From Sphingomonas sp. PAMC 26605 (GTDB lineage Bacteria > Pseudomonadota > Alphaproteobacteria > Sphingomonadales > Sphingomonadaceae), in the NCBI RefSeq assembly GCF_000241485.1, contig NZ_JH584241.1, positions 1,601,110-1,665,109 on the forward strand: a stretch of 64,000 bases of DNA, in the 5' to 3' direction. The stretch's first letter is position 1, and every line of letters begins with the position of its first letter. Of the stretch, positions 16,802-26,019 are shown piece by piece. Both the position numbers and the translations under genes were made by a program. The notes under the pieces were generated by a model. That model worked only from the letters and a program-made list of their open reading frames with translations. It was not told the DNA's origin and ran no database searches.

Positions 16802-17008
16802 CTACGCAGGGTCGGTGACCGACGCGCCGGCGCCGATCGCCACGCCGCCCTCGGCAACGATCTCGGCGGCGACGGTGTCGGCTGCGTCGGCCGACACGTC
16901 GTTGACGACGACGTGTGCGCCATGCCGCGCGAGATAGCCCGCGGGTTTGCGTCCGAGCCCGCCGCCTGCACCCGTGACGATCGCGACCCGGTTCTGCAAC
17001 GCGATCAA
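16802..17008 (-). pseudogene. truncated short-chain dehydrogenase (N-terminal 68 residues)
   Basis: The frame begins MIALQNRVAIVTGAGGGLGR with the TGxxxGxG cofactor motif and continues through ARHGAHVVVNDVSADAADTV, the first two beta-alpha units of an SDR. It then stops, without the NAG, catalytic Ser or YxxxK motifs. The break falls where the group II intron relic begins on the other strand, so rearrangement at that junction probably removed the rest. ND after strand 2 suggests an NAD-type enzyme of the bifunctional-hydratase SDR group. Confidence 0.75.
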
Positions 17009-17100
17009 TTCTCTCCTCGATTTTCCTCTGATTAAACGCAGATCAATTCCCTCTCAAGAGAGCTAATGAAATGGGCGGGTGCGCAGGGTGGTCTGCGGTG

Positions 17101-17775
17101 TCAGGTGCAGATTGCGAGGAAACCGCCGGCCATGAACTTGGCCATATGCTCCTTGATCGCGAGGAAATCGTCCGACCGGCTGATCCCGCCCGACAATTTG
17201 TCGATCCGGCCGGTCCGCGCCAGCGTCAGCATGAGCGAGCCGGTTACGAAGTGATAGCCCCAGAAAATCTTGCGGTCGTCGCAGTCGGGAAGCGCGCGCT
17301 TGAGCAAATCGATCAGCCGCAGCACGACCGGATCGAAATGCGTGTCCATCAACTCGGCACCCCATTCGGGCGTGTTGGCGACCTGTGCGCCGAGCTTGGC
17401 ATAGTTTCGCCAGCCCTCGCCGCCGTCGATATACAGATCGAGGTCGGTATCGAGAAAGGCGTGGAGCGCGCCTTCGACCGTTGGTTTGCCCTCACAGGCG
17501 GTCTCGTAATCGGCCAGCGCCTTCATGCGACGCTCGCTCGTCACCACGGCGCGGCGCGAGAATACGGCGTCGAACAAAGCCTTCTTGTCGGCGAAATAAT
17601 AATTGAGCAGCGTGTGATGCACGCCGACGCGCTTGGCGACTTCTTTGAGCGTCACGCCGTACAGGCCGTGCTGCGAAAAAAGCTCTTCCGCCGTGTCGAG
17701 GATCAGCTCCATCGTCTCGGCGCGCTGTTCGGCTCTGCGCGGTCGCCGTACCGGTTTCGTCTCTTCACTCACCAC
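17101..17775 (-). CDS. TetR-family transcriptional regulator
   Basis: The likely start is GTG 17775 (a second GTG follows at once), with AGGA just upstream. The 224-residue protein has a TetR_N helix-turn-helix at about residues 22-70 (LFSQHGLYGVTLKEVAKRVG, then HHTLLNYYFADKKALF) and a ligand-binding C-terminal half with many aromatic residues. It is divergent from the MFS-esterase genes at 17912. A TCACA-N4-TGTGA repeat in the gap is a candidate operator, so it probably represses that operon until a substrate or product binds. Confidence 0.88.
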   Translation of the reverse strand: MVSEETKPVRRPRRAEQRAETMELILDTAEELFSQHGLYGVTLKEVAKRVGVHHTLLNYYFADKKALFDAVFSRRAVVTSERRMKALADYETACEGKPTVEGALHAFLDTDLDLYIDGGEGWRNYAKLGAQVANTPEWGAELMDTHFDPVVLRLIDLLKRALPDCDDRKIFWGYHFVTGSLMLTLARTGRIDKLSGGISRSDDFLAIKEHMAKFMAGGFLAICT

Positions 17776-17821
17776 CTAGTCCTTTCAGCCCCGGCGGCTA
17801 TCGTCAAGGCGCGATCGATCA

Positions 17822-17872
17822 TTCACAAGCGTGTGAGTGAGAGTTGACACGGGGCGGTGTCCCCCACATCAT
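17822..17872 (+). promoter_or_regulatory. TetR operator candidate and promoter for the MFS-esterase operon
   Basis: TCACA (17823-17827) and TGTGA (17832-17836) form an inverted repeat with a four-base spacer. It is directly followed by a TTGACA -35 box (17844-17849) and, after 17 bases, CATCAT as -10 (17867-17872). The position between the divergent TetR gene and the MFS gene fits TetR control. Confidence 0.5.
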
Positions 17873-17911
17873 GGCGCCAACGAAAAGACGCACGCCGACG
17901 GAGAGGGTGGC

Positions 17912-19231
17912 ATGGATATTCCGGCAGCGGACGTGCGCGTCCGACCGAGCAGTACGACCACGGCCGCTGCGCGGCGGCGCGCCATCGTCCTCGTCACGCT
18001 GACCTTCGTCTACGTCCTGAACTTCCTCGACCGCCAGTTGCTCGGCATCCTCGCCAAGCCGATCCAGGATTCGCTGCACATCACCGATGGCCAGCTCGGG
18101 CTGATCGGCGGATTGTATTTCGCGTTCTTCTATTGCTTCATCGCCATCCCCGTCGGCTGGTTCGCCGACCGGACAAATCGCGTGACGGTGGTATCGCTGG
18201 CGTGCGCGATCTGGAGCGGCGCGACGATCGCGTGCGGCCTGGCGGCGACCTTCCCGCAACTCGTGATCGCGCGGATGACGGTCGGGTTCGGCGAGGCGGG
18301 CGGGGTGCCGCCCTCCTATGCGATCATCACCGACACCTTTCCGCCGGGCCAGCGCGGCACCGCGCTCAGCATCTACAATCTCGGTCCGCCGATCGGCGCG
18401 GCGATCGGCATCGCGTTTGGCGCGTCGATCGCAGCGGCGTTCGACTGGCGCTACGCCTTCATTGCGATCGGTGTGGTGGGGGTCGTCACCGCGGTCGCTG
18501 TGCGCCTGCTGATCCGCGAGCCGGCACGCGGCGGCCTCGACGATGCCGCGCGAACGCGCCCCGCCGACACCGTCGCCTTCTGGCCGACGCTCGGCATGTT
18601 CTTCACCAATCCGGTGCTCATGCTCGCGTCGGTCGGCAGTGGCGTGACGCAATTCGTCACCTATGGCCTCGGCAATTTCGCGGTGCTGTTCCTGATCCGC
18701 GAGAAGGGCATGACGCTCAACGAGATCGCTTTGTGGTACGCGATCGCGGTGGCGGTCGGCATGGGGGGCGGGATGCTCGCCTCGGGCCGGATCATCGACC
18801 GGCTGCTCAAGCGCTCGCGCCTCGTCTATGCGCTCGGGCCCGCGGTGTCGCTGGCGATCGCCTTGCCCTTTTATGTCGCCTTCGTCTGGGCGCCGACCTG
18901 GCCGCTGGCGCTGGTGCTGCTCACGGTCGTCATGCTGCTCAATTACTTCTACCTCTCGGCCTCGGTCGCGTTGGTGCAGGAGGAAGTGCGACCCGATCAG
19001 CGTGTGCTGTCGGGCGCGCTGCTGCTGCTGGTGATGAACTTCATCGGCCTCGGCCTCGGGCCGACCTATGTCGGTGCGGCGAGCGATTATTTCGCCCGGC
19101 ACGGCTCGGCGCATTCGCTGCAGGTCGCGCTGTATACGCTGTCGCCGGCGTACCTCGTCGCCATCGCTCTGTTCCTCTGGCTCGCCCGAGTGCTGCGCGC
19201 GCAGGGCCGCATCGCTGGAAAGGCCGCCTGA
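17912..19231 (+). CDS. MFS transporter, spinster-like anion/organic-acid type
   Basis: ATG 17912 has GAGAGGGTGG upstream and is preferred over the in-frame GTG 17837. The 439-residue protein has 12 membrane helices and the opening VLNFLDRQLLGILAKPIQ seen in the spinster-like branch of MFS that is abundant in sphingomonads; GWFADRTNR is the conserved helix 2-3 loop. The substrate is unknown. Its stop overlaps the esterase start (ATGA-type), so the two are translated together and probably act on the same compound. Confidence 0.87.
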   Translation: MDIPAADVRVRPSSTTTAAARRRAIVLVTLTFVYVLNFLDRQLLGILAKPIQDSLHITDGQLGLIGGLYFAFFYCFIAIPVGWFADRTNRVTVVSLACAIWSGATIACGLAATFPQLVIARMTVGFGEAGGVPPSYAIITDTFPPGQRGTALSIYNLGPPIGAAIGIAFGASIAAAFDWRYAFIAIGVVGVVTAVAVRLLIREPARGGLDDAARTRPADTVAFWPTLGMFFTNPVLMLASVGSGVTQFVTYGLGNFAVLFLIREKGMTLNEIALWYAIAVAVGMGGGMLASGRIIDRLLKRSRLVYALGPAVSLAIALPFYVAFVWAPTWPLALVLLTVVMLLNYFYLSASVALVQEEVRPDQRVLSGALLLLVMNFIGLGLGPTYVGAASDYFARHGSAHSLQVALYTLSPAYLVAIALFLWLARVLRAQGRIAGKAA

Positions 19232-20874
19232 TGAAATCGCTCGCCGCTCTGCTCTGCGTCCTCGCCCTCGCTGGCGCGCTACCCGCGGCGGCGCAGAGCG
19301 ATGCCCCGCCCGTTGTCGCCGCTCCGTCCGGCAGCGTCCAGGGCGAAACAAAGGGCGATCTTCACGTCTTCAAAGGCATCCCCTATGCGCGGCCACCGGT
19401 GGGCGCTTTACGATGGCGCCCGACCGTTCCGCTGCCGCGCTGGCCCGGGGTGCGGCCTGCGACCGCGTTCGGCGCGGCGTGCGTCCAGCCGCAAGGGGGC
19501 AAGACCGTCTCGGTCTATACCGGCGATCCGATGCCGGTGAGCGAGGATTGCCTCACGCTCAACATCTGGGCGCCCGCCAATGCGAAGACTGCGCCGGTGT
19601 TCCTGTGGATCCACGGCGGCGCGCTGGTCACCGGATCGAGCCGCGAGCCGGCCTATGACGGTGCGAAACTCGCCGAGCGCGGCGTGATCGTCGTGTCGAT
19701 CAACTACCGGCTCGGCGTGCTCGGTTATCTCGCGCATCCGGGCCTCAGCGCCGAATCGCCGCAGCACGTCTCGGGCAATTACGGCCTGCTCGACCAGATC
19801 GCCGCGCTGCATTGGGTGAAGGCCAATATCGGCGCGTTCGGGGGCGATGCGTCCAAGGTCACGATCGCGGGTGAATCGGCCGGCGGACTCAGCGTGATGT
19901 ATCTGATGACCTCGCCGCTCGCGCATGGGCTGTTTGCCCAGGCGATCGTCGAGAGCGGCTATATGATCTCGATGCCCGAACTGCGGAGGAGCGTGTACGG
20001 TGCCCCGTCGGGCGAGGCGGCGGGGCAGATGCTGGCCGGCGGATTGCAGGCGGCCGATATCGGCGCACTGCGCGGAATGGATGCACAGGCGCTAACCAAC
20101 GCCGCCGCCGGGATGGGGTATGGCCCGTGGGGGACGGTCGATGGCGTCGTGCTGACCGAGCAGATGGTCGATTCGTTCGGCAAGGGGCATCAGGCGCCGG
20201 TGCCGTTGCTGGTCGGCTTCAACCAAGGCGAGATCCGCTCGCTACGCATCCTCGCCCCCAAGCCCCCGGCGAACGCCGCCGAGTATGAGAAGGGTATCCG
20301 CGATCGCTATGGCGACCTCGCCGACGCCTTTCTGCGGCTCTATCCGGCGGCCGACTTCAAGGAGAGTATCCTCGCCACGACGCGCGACGCCCTCTACGGT
20401 TGGACCGCCGAACGGATGGCGCTGAAGCAGACCGCGATCGGGCAGAACGCGTATCTCTATCTGTTCGACCATGGCTATCCGGCGATGGACGATGCCGGGC
20501 TGCACGCCTTTCATGCAAGCGAACTGCCGTTCGTGTTCGGCACGTATGACCGCACCACCGCGCATTGGCCGCGCATCCCCGACACCGCGGGCGAACATGC
20601 GCTGTCAGACGCGATGGCTGACTATTGGGCGAGCTTCACCCGCGATGGCGTGCCGACCGCGACGAAGGCGCCGGCGTGGCCGGCTTATGGAACCGCGGCC
20701 GCCTATCTGCACTTCACCGACGCGCCGCATCCGGAGACGAAGCTGTTTCCGGGGATGTATGCGTTCAACGAGACGGTGATGTGCCGCAAGCAGGCGACGG
20801 GCAAGATCGGCTGGAACTGGAATGTCGGCCTCGCCGCGCCGAAGCTGCCGGCGGCCGGAGCGGGGTGCGAATAG
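19231..20874 (+). CDS. secreted type-B carboxylesterase
   Basis: This 547-residue alpha/beta hydrolase has a signal peptide (cleaved near AAAQ), the oxyanion block WIHGGAL (126-132), the nucleophile elbow GESAGG with S216 and the catalytic His near H428 (AFHASELPFVFG). EDCLTLNIWAP is the second carboxylesterase signature. It should hydrolyse a carboxylic ester in the periplasm. With the acyl-CoA ligase downstream it could release an acid that is then activated (inference). Full length for the family. Confidence 0.9.
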   Translation: MKSLAALLCVLALAGALPAAAQSDAPPVVAAPSGSVQGETKGDLHVFKGIPYARPPVGALRWRPTVPLPRWPGVRPATAFGAACVQPQGGKTVSVYTGDPMPVSEDCLTLNIWAPANAKTAPVFLWIHGGALVTGSSREPAYDGAKLAERGVIVVSINYRLGVLGYLAHPGLSAESPQHVSGNYGLLDQIAALHWVKANIGAFGGDASKVTIAGESAGGLSVMYLMTSPLAHGLFAQAIVESGYMISMPELRRSVYGAPSGEAAGQMLAGGLQAADIGALRGMDAQALTNAAAGMGYGPWGTVDGVVLTEQMVDSFGKGHQAPVPLLVGFNQGEIRSLRILAPKPPANAAEYEKGIRDRYGDLADAFLRLYPAADFKESILATTRDALYGWTAERMALKQTAIGQNAYLYLFDHGYPAMDDAGLHAFHASELPFVFGTYDRTTAHWPRIPDTAGEHALSDAMADYWASFTRDGVPTATKAPAWPAYGTAAAYLHFTDAPHPETKLFPGMYAFNETVMCRKQATGKIGWNWNVGLAAPKLPAAGAGCE

Positions 20875-20964
20875 GACGGGGAGGCCCGTGCCGCATATCC
20901 GGCAAGCGAGCGGTTGGATGACGGTGGCCCCGGTATGGCGCCGGGCTGCCGGGAAGTGTCGGCC

Positions 20965-22563
20965 TCACCGCGCCACTTTTTGCACCGCGATCCGGCCCGC
21001 GGCGAAGTCCGCGCTCAACCGCACCTTGTCGATCTTGCCCGTTGCGGCCAGCGGCATCGCGGTCACTTCGGCGACCTGATCCGGAATCCAGAACTCGGCG
21101 ACCTTCCCGCGGAGGAGGTCGAGCAGCACGCGCGCGCCGGTCTCGCCATCGCCATGCGTCTCGACCACCAGGACGGGGCGCTCGCCCCAGCGCGGGTCGG
21201 GCCGCGCAATCACCGCGACGTGGCGGACCGAGGGGTGCATGCCGACCACCGCCTCGATCTCATTGGGGTTGATCCACTCGCCGCCTGATTTGATCAGATC
21301 CTTCGCACGGCCGCCGATCGTCAGATTGCCGTCCGCGTCGATCGTCGCGAGATCGCCCGTGTCGAAATAGCCCTCCTCATCGAGCGCATCCGACTCCGCC
21401 TGGAAGTAGCGGTCGAGCACGCTGGGTCCGCGCACCTTCAGATAGCCGAGCGTGTCGCGCTGGTCGGGCAGGGTGACACCCAATGCGTCGGTCAGCTTGA
21501 GATCGACACCGAGCGGCGGCCGCCCCGATGACGCGCGGCTCTGCCCGGTTGGGTAGGGTGGCGACAGCGTGCCGGTCGGCGACAATTCGGTCATTCCCCA
21601 GCTCGTCTGGACGTGGACACCGAGCCGTTCTTCCATCCGCTCGAGCAGCGCTTCGGGACAGCTCGATCCGCCAATCAAAATGCGTTGCAGATCGGGCAGC
21701 GCATCGCCGGTGCGGTCGAGGTGATCGACCAGGCCGAGCCAAACCGTCTGCACGCCGACCGCGACGGTGACGCGCTCGTCGCGCATCACGCGCGCGAGGC
21801 TGGCCCCGTCGAGCAAACGGCCGGGCAGGACGAGCTTGGTGCCCGCGCCCGGTGCGGAAAAGGGCAGGCCCCAACCGTTGGCGTGGAACATCGGCACCCC
21901 GAGCAGCAGCACGTCGCGCGCGGTCAGCGCCATCGTATCCGCCTGCAACGCACGCAGCGTGTGGAGATAGTTTGAGCGGTGGGTATAGACCACGCCCTTG
22001 GGCGGCCCGGTCGTGCCCGACGTGTAGCATAGCCCGGCGGCGACGTGCTCGTCGAAGTCGCCCCACACGGTTTCGGCGCCATGCTCTGCGAGCAGCGCCT
22101 CATAATCCCACACGCGTACGTCAAGCGCCGCGCCGTCGGGTGCAGGCGCGTCGATGACCACGACGTGCCTGATCGTCGGACAGTCAGCGATCAACGCGCG
22201 CACTAGCGGCAACAGATCGACCGCGACGAACAGCACGCGGTCCTGCGCCTCGTTGATCATCGTCACGAGATGCGCCGACGTAAGCCGCGGATTGAGTGTA
22301 TGGCAGACGAGCCCGACGCCCATCGCGGCGTAATAGGCTTCGAGGTGATGCTGCGTGTTCCACGCCAGCGTGGCGACGCGGTCGCCGAACTCGAGGCCGA
22401 GCGCCTGTAGCGCACCCGACATGCGGTTGCTGCGCGTCCGCAAGGCGGCATAGCCGATGCGCCGCGAGACCGCGCCGCCATCGGCTTCGACCACTTCACG
22501 CACTCCGAACCATTTCGCGGCATGATCCAGGAATTTGTCGACTGTCAGTCCGTAGCTTTGCAT
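20965..22563 (-). CDS. AMP-dependent acyl-CoA synthetase (medium/long-chain fatty acid type)
   Basis: The start at ATG 22563 (MQSYGLTVDKFLDHA) follows the stop of the upstream receptor gene by 67 bases; a longer frame exists but overlaps that gene. The 532-residue enzyme carries the P-loop YTSGTTGPPKG, the adenylate motif SWGMTELSP, GYFDTGDLA, the hinge GRAKDLIKSGGEWI and the catalytic Lys in ATGKIDK. It makes acyl-CoA from an acid, ATP and CoA in the cytosol. Probably co-transcribed with the TonB receptor upstream and functionally linked to the esterase it converges on. Confidence 0.9.
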   Translation of the reverse strand: MQSYGLTVDKFLDHAAKWFGVREVVEADGGAVSRRIGYAALRTRSNRMSGALQALGLEFGDRVATLAWNTQHHLEAYYAAMGVGLVCHTLNPRLTSAHLVTMINEAQDRVLFVAVDLLPLVRALIADCPTIRHVVVIDAPAPDGAALDVRVWDYEALLAEHGAETVWGDFDEHVAAGLCYTSGTTGPPKGVVYTHRSNYLHTLRALQADTMALTARDVLLLGVPMFHANGWGLPFSAPGAGTKLVLPGRLLDGASLARVMRDERVTVAVGVQTVWLGLVDHLDRTGDALPDLQRILIGGSSCPEALLERMEERLGVHVQTSWGMTELSPTGTLSPPYPTGQSRASSGRPPLGVDLKLTDALGVTLPDQRDTLGYLKVRGPSVLDRYFQAESDALDEEGYFDTGDLATIDADGNLTIGGRAKDLIKSGGEWINPNEIEAVVGMHPSVRHVAVIARPDPRWGERPVLVVETHGDGETGARVLLDLLRGKVAEFWIPDQVAEVTAMPLAATGKIDKVRLSADFAAGRIAVQKVAR

Positions 22564-22630
22564 GGCGCTTTCGAATGTTGCGGTCAGGGGAAAGGCGCCG
22601 GTCGCGTCAAACACACCCGGCGCATTCCGA

Positions 22631-24895
22631 TCAGAAGATTTTAAGCACCTTGAGGCCGTATTGGCGCGGCGGACCGGCGAAATTAAGTCCGCTCGACAGC
22701 GCCCCGACGTAGTGCTGATCGGTGAGGTTGGTGCCATAGGCGGTCACGGTCCAGCTCTTGTGCTGCCACGCGAGCTGCGCCGTCAGCACGTTGCGATCGC
22801 CCAGCCGGTCGCCCTGCGCCGCATTCTCGAACAGCGTCGCCCATTGCGACCCGACATGCCCGAAATTGGCGCGCGGGGTGATCTTGTCGCCGCTCGTCCC
22901 GATCTCGAGATCGTATTGCGCGCCGACATTGAAGGTGAAATTGGGCGCATAGGTCTGCCGCCGTCCACCCAGGCTGATGCAGGTCGTGCTGACCGGGCCC
23001 GACGAGGGCTGACACGGCAACGGCAAGCCGGTCAGCGGATTGACCGCCGCCGGCAAGCGCGGATCGACGGCATAGAATTGGCCAAGTTCGCTGTGCAGCG
23101 CGCTGATACCGCCATCGATCGACAAATGGCCGAAATGCGCATCGGCTTCCGCCTCGAACCCGTAAATCTTGGTCGTGTTCGGGACGTTCAGTTCGATCCC
23201 GAACGTCGGAAACGCCGGATACCCGATGATCACCTGGAAATTCTTATAGCTGTTGTAGAAGCCGGTGAGCGTCGTGTGGACCTTGCCGCGGGCGAAATTG
23301 CTCTTCAATCCCGCCTCGTAGGACGTGATCGTCTCCGGCTTGAACGGATCGAGCGTGTCGGTGTTGATCGGCACGTTCAGCCCGCCGGGACGGAAACCGG
23401 TCGCGACGAAGCCGTACAGATACTGAGTCTCGCTGACTTTCCAGCCGAGCGAAACCTTGTAGGAAAAGTTGTCGGTCTTCGCGCTTTGGTCGTCGCGAAT
23501 ATAGGTGCCGAATTGCAGGACGTCGGTCCGGTTGGTCGTCTTGCTCGACGTATAGCGACCGCCGGCTTCGATCTTCAGGTTCGGCGTGATGGCGTAGCCC
23601 AACTGCCCGAACACCGCGAGCGAGTGCGTCGGGTTGATGCCCTGCAGTTTGTACTGAAACGCCGGATTGTTGAGCGGCACCGCTAGATCGATCAAGAACT
23701 GATACGGCGCCGGGAAGTGATAGTCGTTCCACACGCCGAACGCGCCGGCCAGCCAGGTGAAGCGGCCGCTGTCGGGTGATATCAGATTGAATTCCTGCGT
23801 GATCTGACGCTCGTCGACGCTGTCGTAGAAGCTCGTACTGCCGCTCGCGCTGCCGTCCAAATCGGCGCGGTACATCGTATTGGCCTGCTGATAGCTCGAA
23901 ATCGAGCGGAGCTTCACCCCGCTGTCAAAGGCATATTCGAGCTTCAGGATCGATCGGACGAACTTGTCGCGCGCCGCCGCAGGCGTGTTCTGCGTGATGT
24001 CGAACAGGTCGCGATAGGCGGGGTTGGGCGTGCTCGTACCCGGCAGAAACTTGACGTTGCTCGCAATCGGGCTTGCCGGATACGCGCCGAAATCGAGATA
24101 GCCGAGGTCGGTCTTCGACAGGATCGAGAAATTCTCGGTCGGTTTCCACAGGAAGCTGATCCGCCCGGCAATCTCGCGCAGATCGTTGTTGCCATCGTTG
24201 TAGCGTGCGCCGGTTGGCCCGGTGATAGTGTAATAGCCGTCGCGACGCTCGCCATAAAAGGCGACACGCGCCGCGAAGGTGTCGCTGATCGGGATGTTGA
24301 TCGCACCCTGGCCGCCGGCATCGTTGTAATTGCCGTAATTGACGTTGAAATAGCCATGCGTCCCGCCACCGATGATCGGGTCGTTGGTGTTGACGAACAC
24401 CGCGCCGCCCGTCGCATTCTGCCCGACGATGGTGCCCTGCGGCCCGCGCAGCACCTGGATATTGCCGATATCGTAATAGGGCTCGCCCTGGACATAGCCC
24501 GGAAAGGTCGGAACGCCGTCGCGGTAGACGATCACTCCGGTGGTCGTCTGCGTGTTGTGCTCGGCCTTGCCGATGCCGCGGACGTTGAAATTGTTGCCTT
24601 GGCCGAAATTGTTGACGGTGACGCTGGGCACCGCGAACTGCAGCGCATCGACGTTGACCACGCCCTTGTTCGCCAGATCGGTGCCCGAGAGCACCGAGGC
24701 GGCGACCGGCGTCTGGCTCAACTTGTCCTGCCGGCGCAAGGCGGTGACGACGATGTCGGGGCCGGCGTCGGTGGTCGCGGTGTCGCCGCTGGCAGGATCG
24801 GGCGTCGCGGGGTTGGGGGTCGTCTGCGCCTGCGCGGTGGCGCAAGTGGTGAAAGCCAGCACCGAGGCGCTCAGCAAAAGTCCGCGAATGTCCAT
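22631..24895 (-). CDS. TonB-dependent outer-membrane receptor
   Basis: I chose ATG 24895 (MDIRGLLLSASVLAF) because GGAGGGG lies just upstream and a signal peptide follows. The 754-residue protein has a TonB box-like segment (DIVVTALRR), a plug with NIQVLRGPQGTIVGQNATGG (about residue 150) and a barrel ending QYGLKVLKIF with terminal Phe. It belongs to the sphingomonad family often found with esterases and acyl-CoA ligases in aromatic, lactone or steroid catabolic clusters. Its substrate is probably the ester or acid handled by the adjacent genes. Confidence 0.92.
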   Translation of the reverse strand: MDIRGLLLSASVLAFTTCATAQAQTTPNPATPDPASGDTATTDAGPDIVVTALRRQDKLSQTPVAASVLSGTDLANKGVVNVDALQFAVPSVTVNNFGQGNNFNVRGIGKAEHNTQTTTGVIVYRDGVPTFPGYVQGEPYYDIGNIQVLRGPQGTIVGQNATGGAVFVNTNDPIIGGGTHGYFNVNYGNYNDAGGQGAINIPISDTFAARVAFYGERRDGYYTITGPTGARYNDGNNDLREIAGRISFLWKPTENFSILSKTDLGYLDFGAYPASPIASNVKFLPGTSTPNPAYRDLFDITQNTPAAARDKFVRSILKLEYAFDSGVKLRSISSYQQANTMYRADLDGSASGSTSFYDSVDERQITQEFNLISPDSGRFTWLAGAFGVWNDYHFPAPYQFLIDLAVPLNNPAFQYKLQGINPTHSLAVFGQLGYAITPNLKIEAGGRYTSSKTTNRTDVLQFGTYIRDDQSAKTDNFSYKVSLGWKVSETQYLYGFVATGFRPGGLNVPINTDTLDPFKPETITSYEAGLKSNFARGKVHTTLTGFYNSYKNFQVIIGYPAFPTFGIELNVPNTTKIYGFEAEADAHFGHLSIDGGISALHSELGQFYAVDPRLPAAVNPLTGLPLPCQPSSGPVSTTCISLGGRRQTYAPNFTFNVGAQYDLEIGTSGDKITPRANFGHVGSQWATLFENAAQGDRLGDRNVLTAQLAWQHKSWTVTAYGTNLTDQHYVGALSSGLNFAGPPRQYGLKVLKIF

Positions 24896-25147
24896 AACCC
24901 CTCCATCCTCCTCCAAGCGTTCTGCGACGCGTGTGGGTGATGGAATGCGGCAAATTTGGCCCGAACGCAACACTCATTATCTACAGAGTGAGCGAAAGCG
25001 GAGGCTCGGAACCGTTGCGTTCGGACATTGCCGGCCGGGATCACGTAATGGCGTTCTCTCGCCGCACGAGCAGCGCTATCGGAAGGCCGAAGCCGAAAAT
25101 GTGGGTCAGCGCTGCGGGAACGAAGGGCATCGGGCTCACCCCGGGCG

Positions 25148-25474
25148 GTGTCACGAAGGCGGTATGGGGCAGGAGTGGACCTACCTGACCTTCATTCTGT
25201 TGGCGCGAGGGGAGGGGGCTGGGTACGATCGTCCGACATCGAGGCGCAAATCCGGGGCATCTCACAACGCATGCTGACCGTGACCCTGCGCAATCTCGAA
25301 CGCGACGGCATGGTTCGGCGACAAGTGCATGCTGAGGTGCCCCCACGTGTTGAATATGCCCTCACCCTGCTGGCACTGTCGATGCTGCCCGCGCTGTCTA
25401 AGCTCACGGGATGGATCGATACGCACTGGGACGAGATCGATGGCGCGCGCGTGCGCTACGATCTCAAACGATAA
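25148..25474 (+). pseudogene. HxlR-family transcriptional regulator, frameshifted
   Basis: From about 25235 the frame gives DIEAQIRGISQRMLTVTLRN, then LERDGMVRRQVHAEVPPRVEYAL, the unmistakable winged-helix core of HxlR regulators, ending RVRYDLKR. The expected preceding part (normally W-T-x-L-I-L-x-x-L) is in a different frame as EWTYLTFILLARGEG, so a frameshift lies near 25205-25230. The N-terminal Cys and a clean start are missing. The gene is probably inactive. Confidence 0.72.
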
Positions 25475-26019
25475 TAAACAATAGAGCGGTACGCGGCGGC
25501 GGCATGGAAGAGGCGCGTATTTACAGAACTCTTTATTAGCCTCACGCGCCTTAGTTAGGTCGTGAACCCATAAACGGGCCGGATGCGATCTCGATCTGCC
25601 CCCCGCTTAGGTGAACGCCCTAGGAATGTCGCGAACCTCCAGACATCACGGGAGGTAGTTGCGCTGCGTCTCGCGACCGAACCGACGCATGCCTGTCTTC
25701 GGAAGCTAAGTGCTTACCCTCGAACATGCGAGCCTGTGGCGCCTGAACTCGAAAGCTACTGCACGTCGATGTTTCGTGTTCTTGGATCTTGATTGGCCCT
25801 CGAACCGGCCCGAGGACCCGCACTCGCACCGGCGTCTGATTATTTGCTTCAAGACGCTAAAGTAGATCGCCCCGCATGCTCGAATACTGCCGCGTCGAGG
25901 ATGCGACGATGCCCATCATTCATACGCGGTTTTTACTCAAACCACCTGAATTCCCTCACGAATCTTTATGGCGGGATAGATACCGCGCCGTGCATCGACA
26001 TCGAAAAAGGATTCTGCAC
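25475..26019. other. intergenic stretch without a supported gene
   Basis: Short open frames exist on both strands but show no family features or good start context. The first 100 bases are AT-rich (CTTTATTAGCC region) and contain CGTGAACCCATAAACG, which looks like DNA from an insertion-sequence end; no matching partner was found. The last part should hold the porin promoter. Confidence 0.4.

Noticed and set aside
15180..16802. 540-residue minus-strand frame opposite the M19 dipeptidase
   Set aside because: Shadow frame with no domains; the opposite strand has a complete M19 zinc site.
17857..19230. Plus-strand frame extending the carboxylesterase upstream by about 450 residues
   Set aside because: It overlaps the MFS gene out of frame; the esterase signal peptide begins at 19231.
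25475..25800. Possible insertion-sequence end around CGTGAACCCATAAACG
   Set aside because: No matching inverted repeat, target duplication or transposase remnant could be found nearby.
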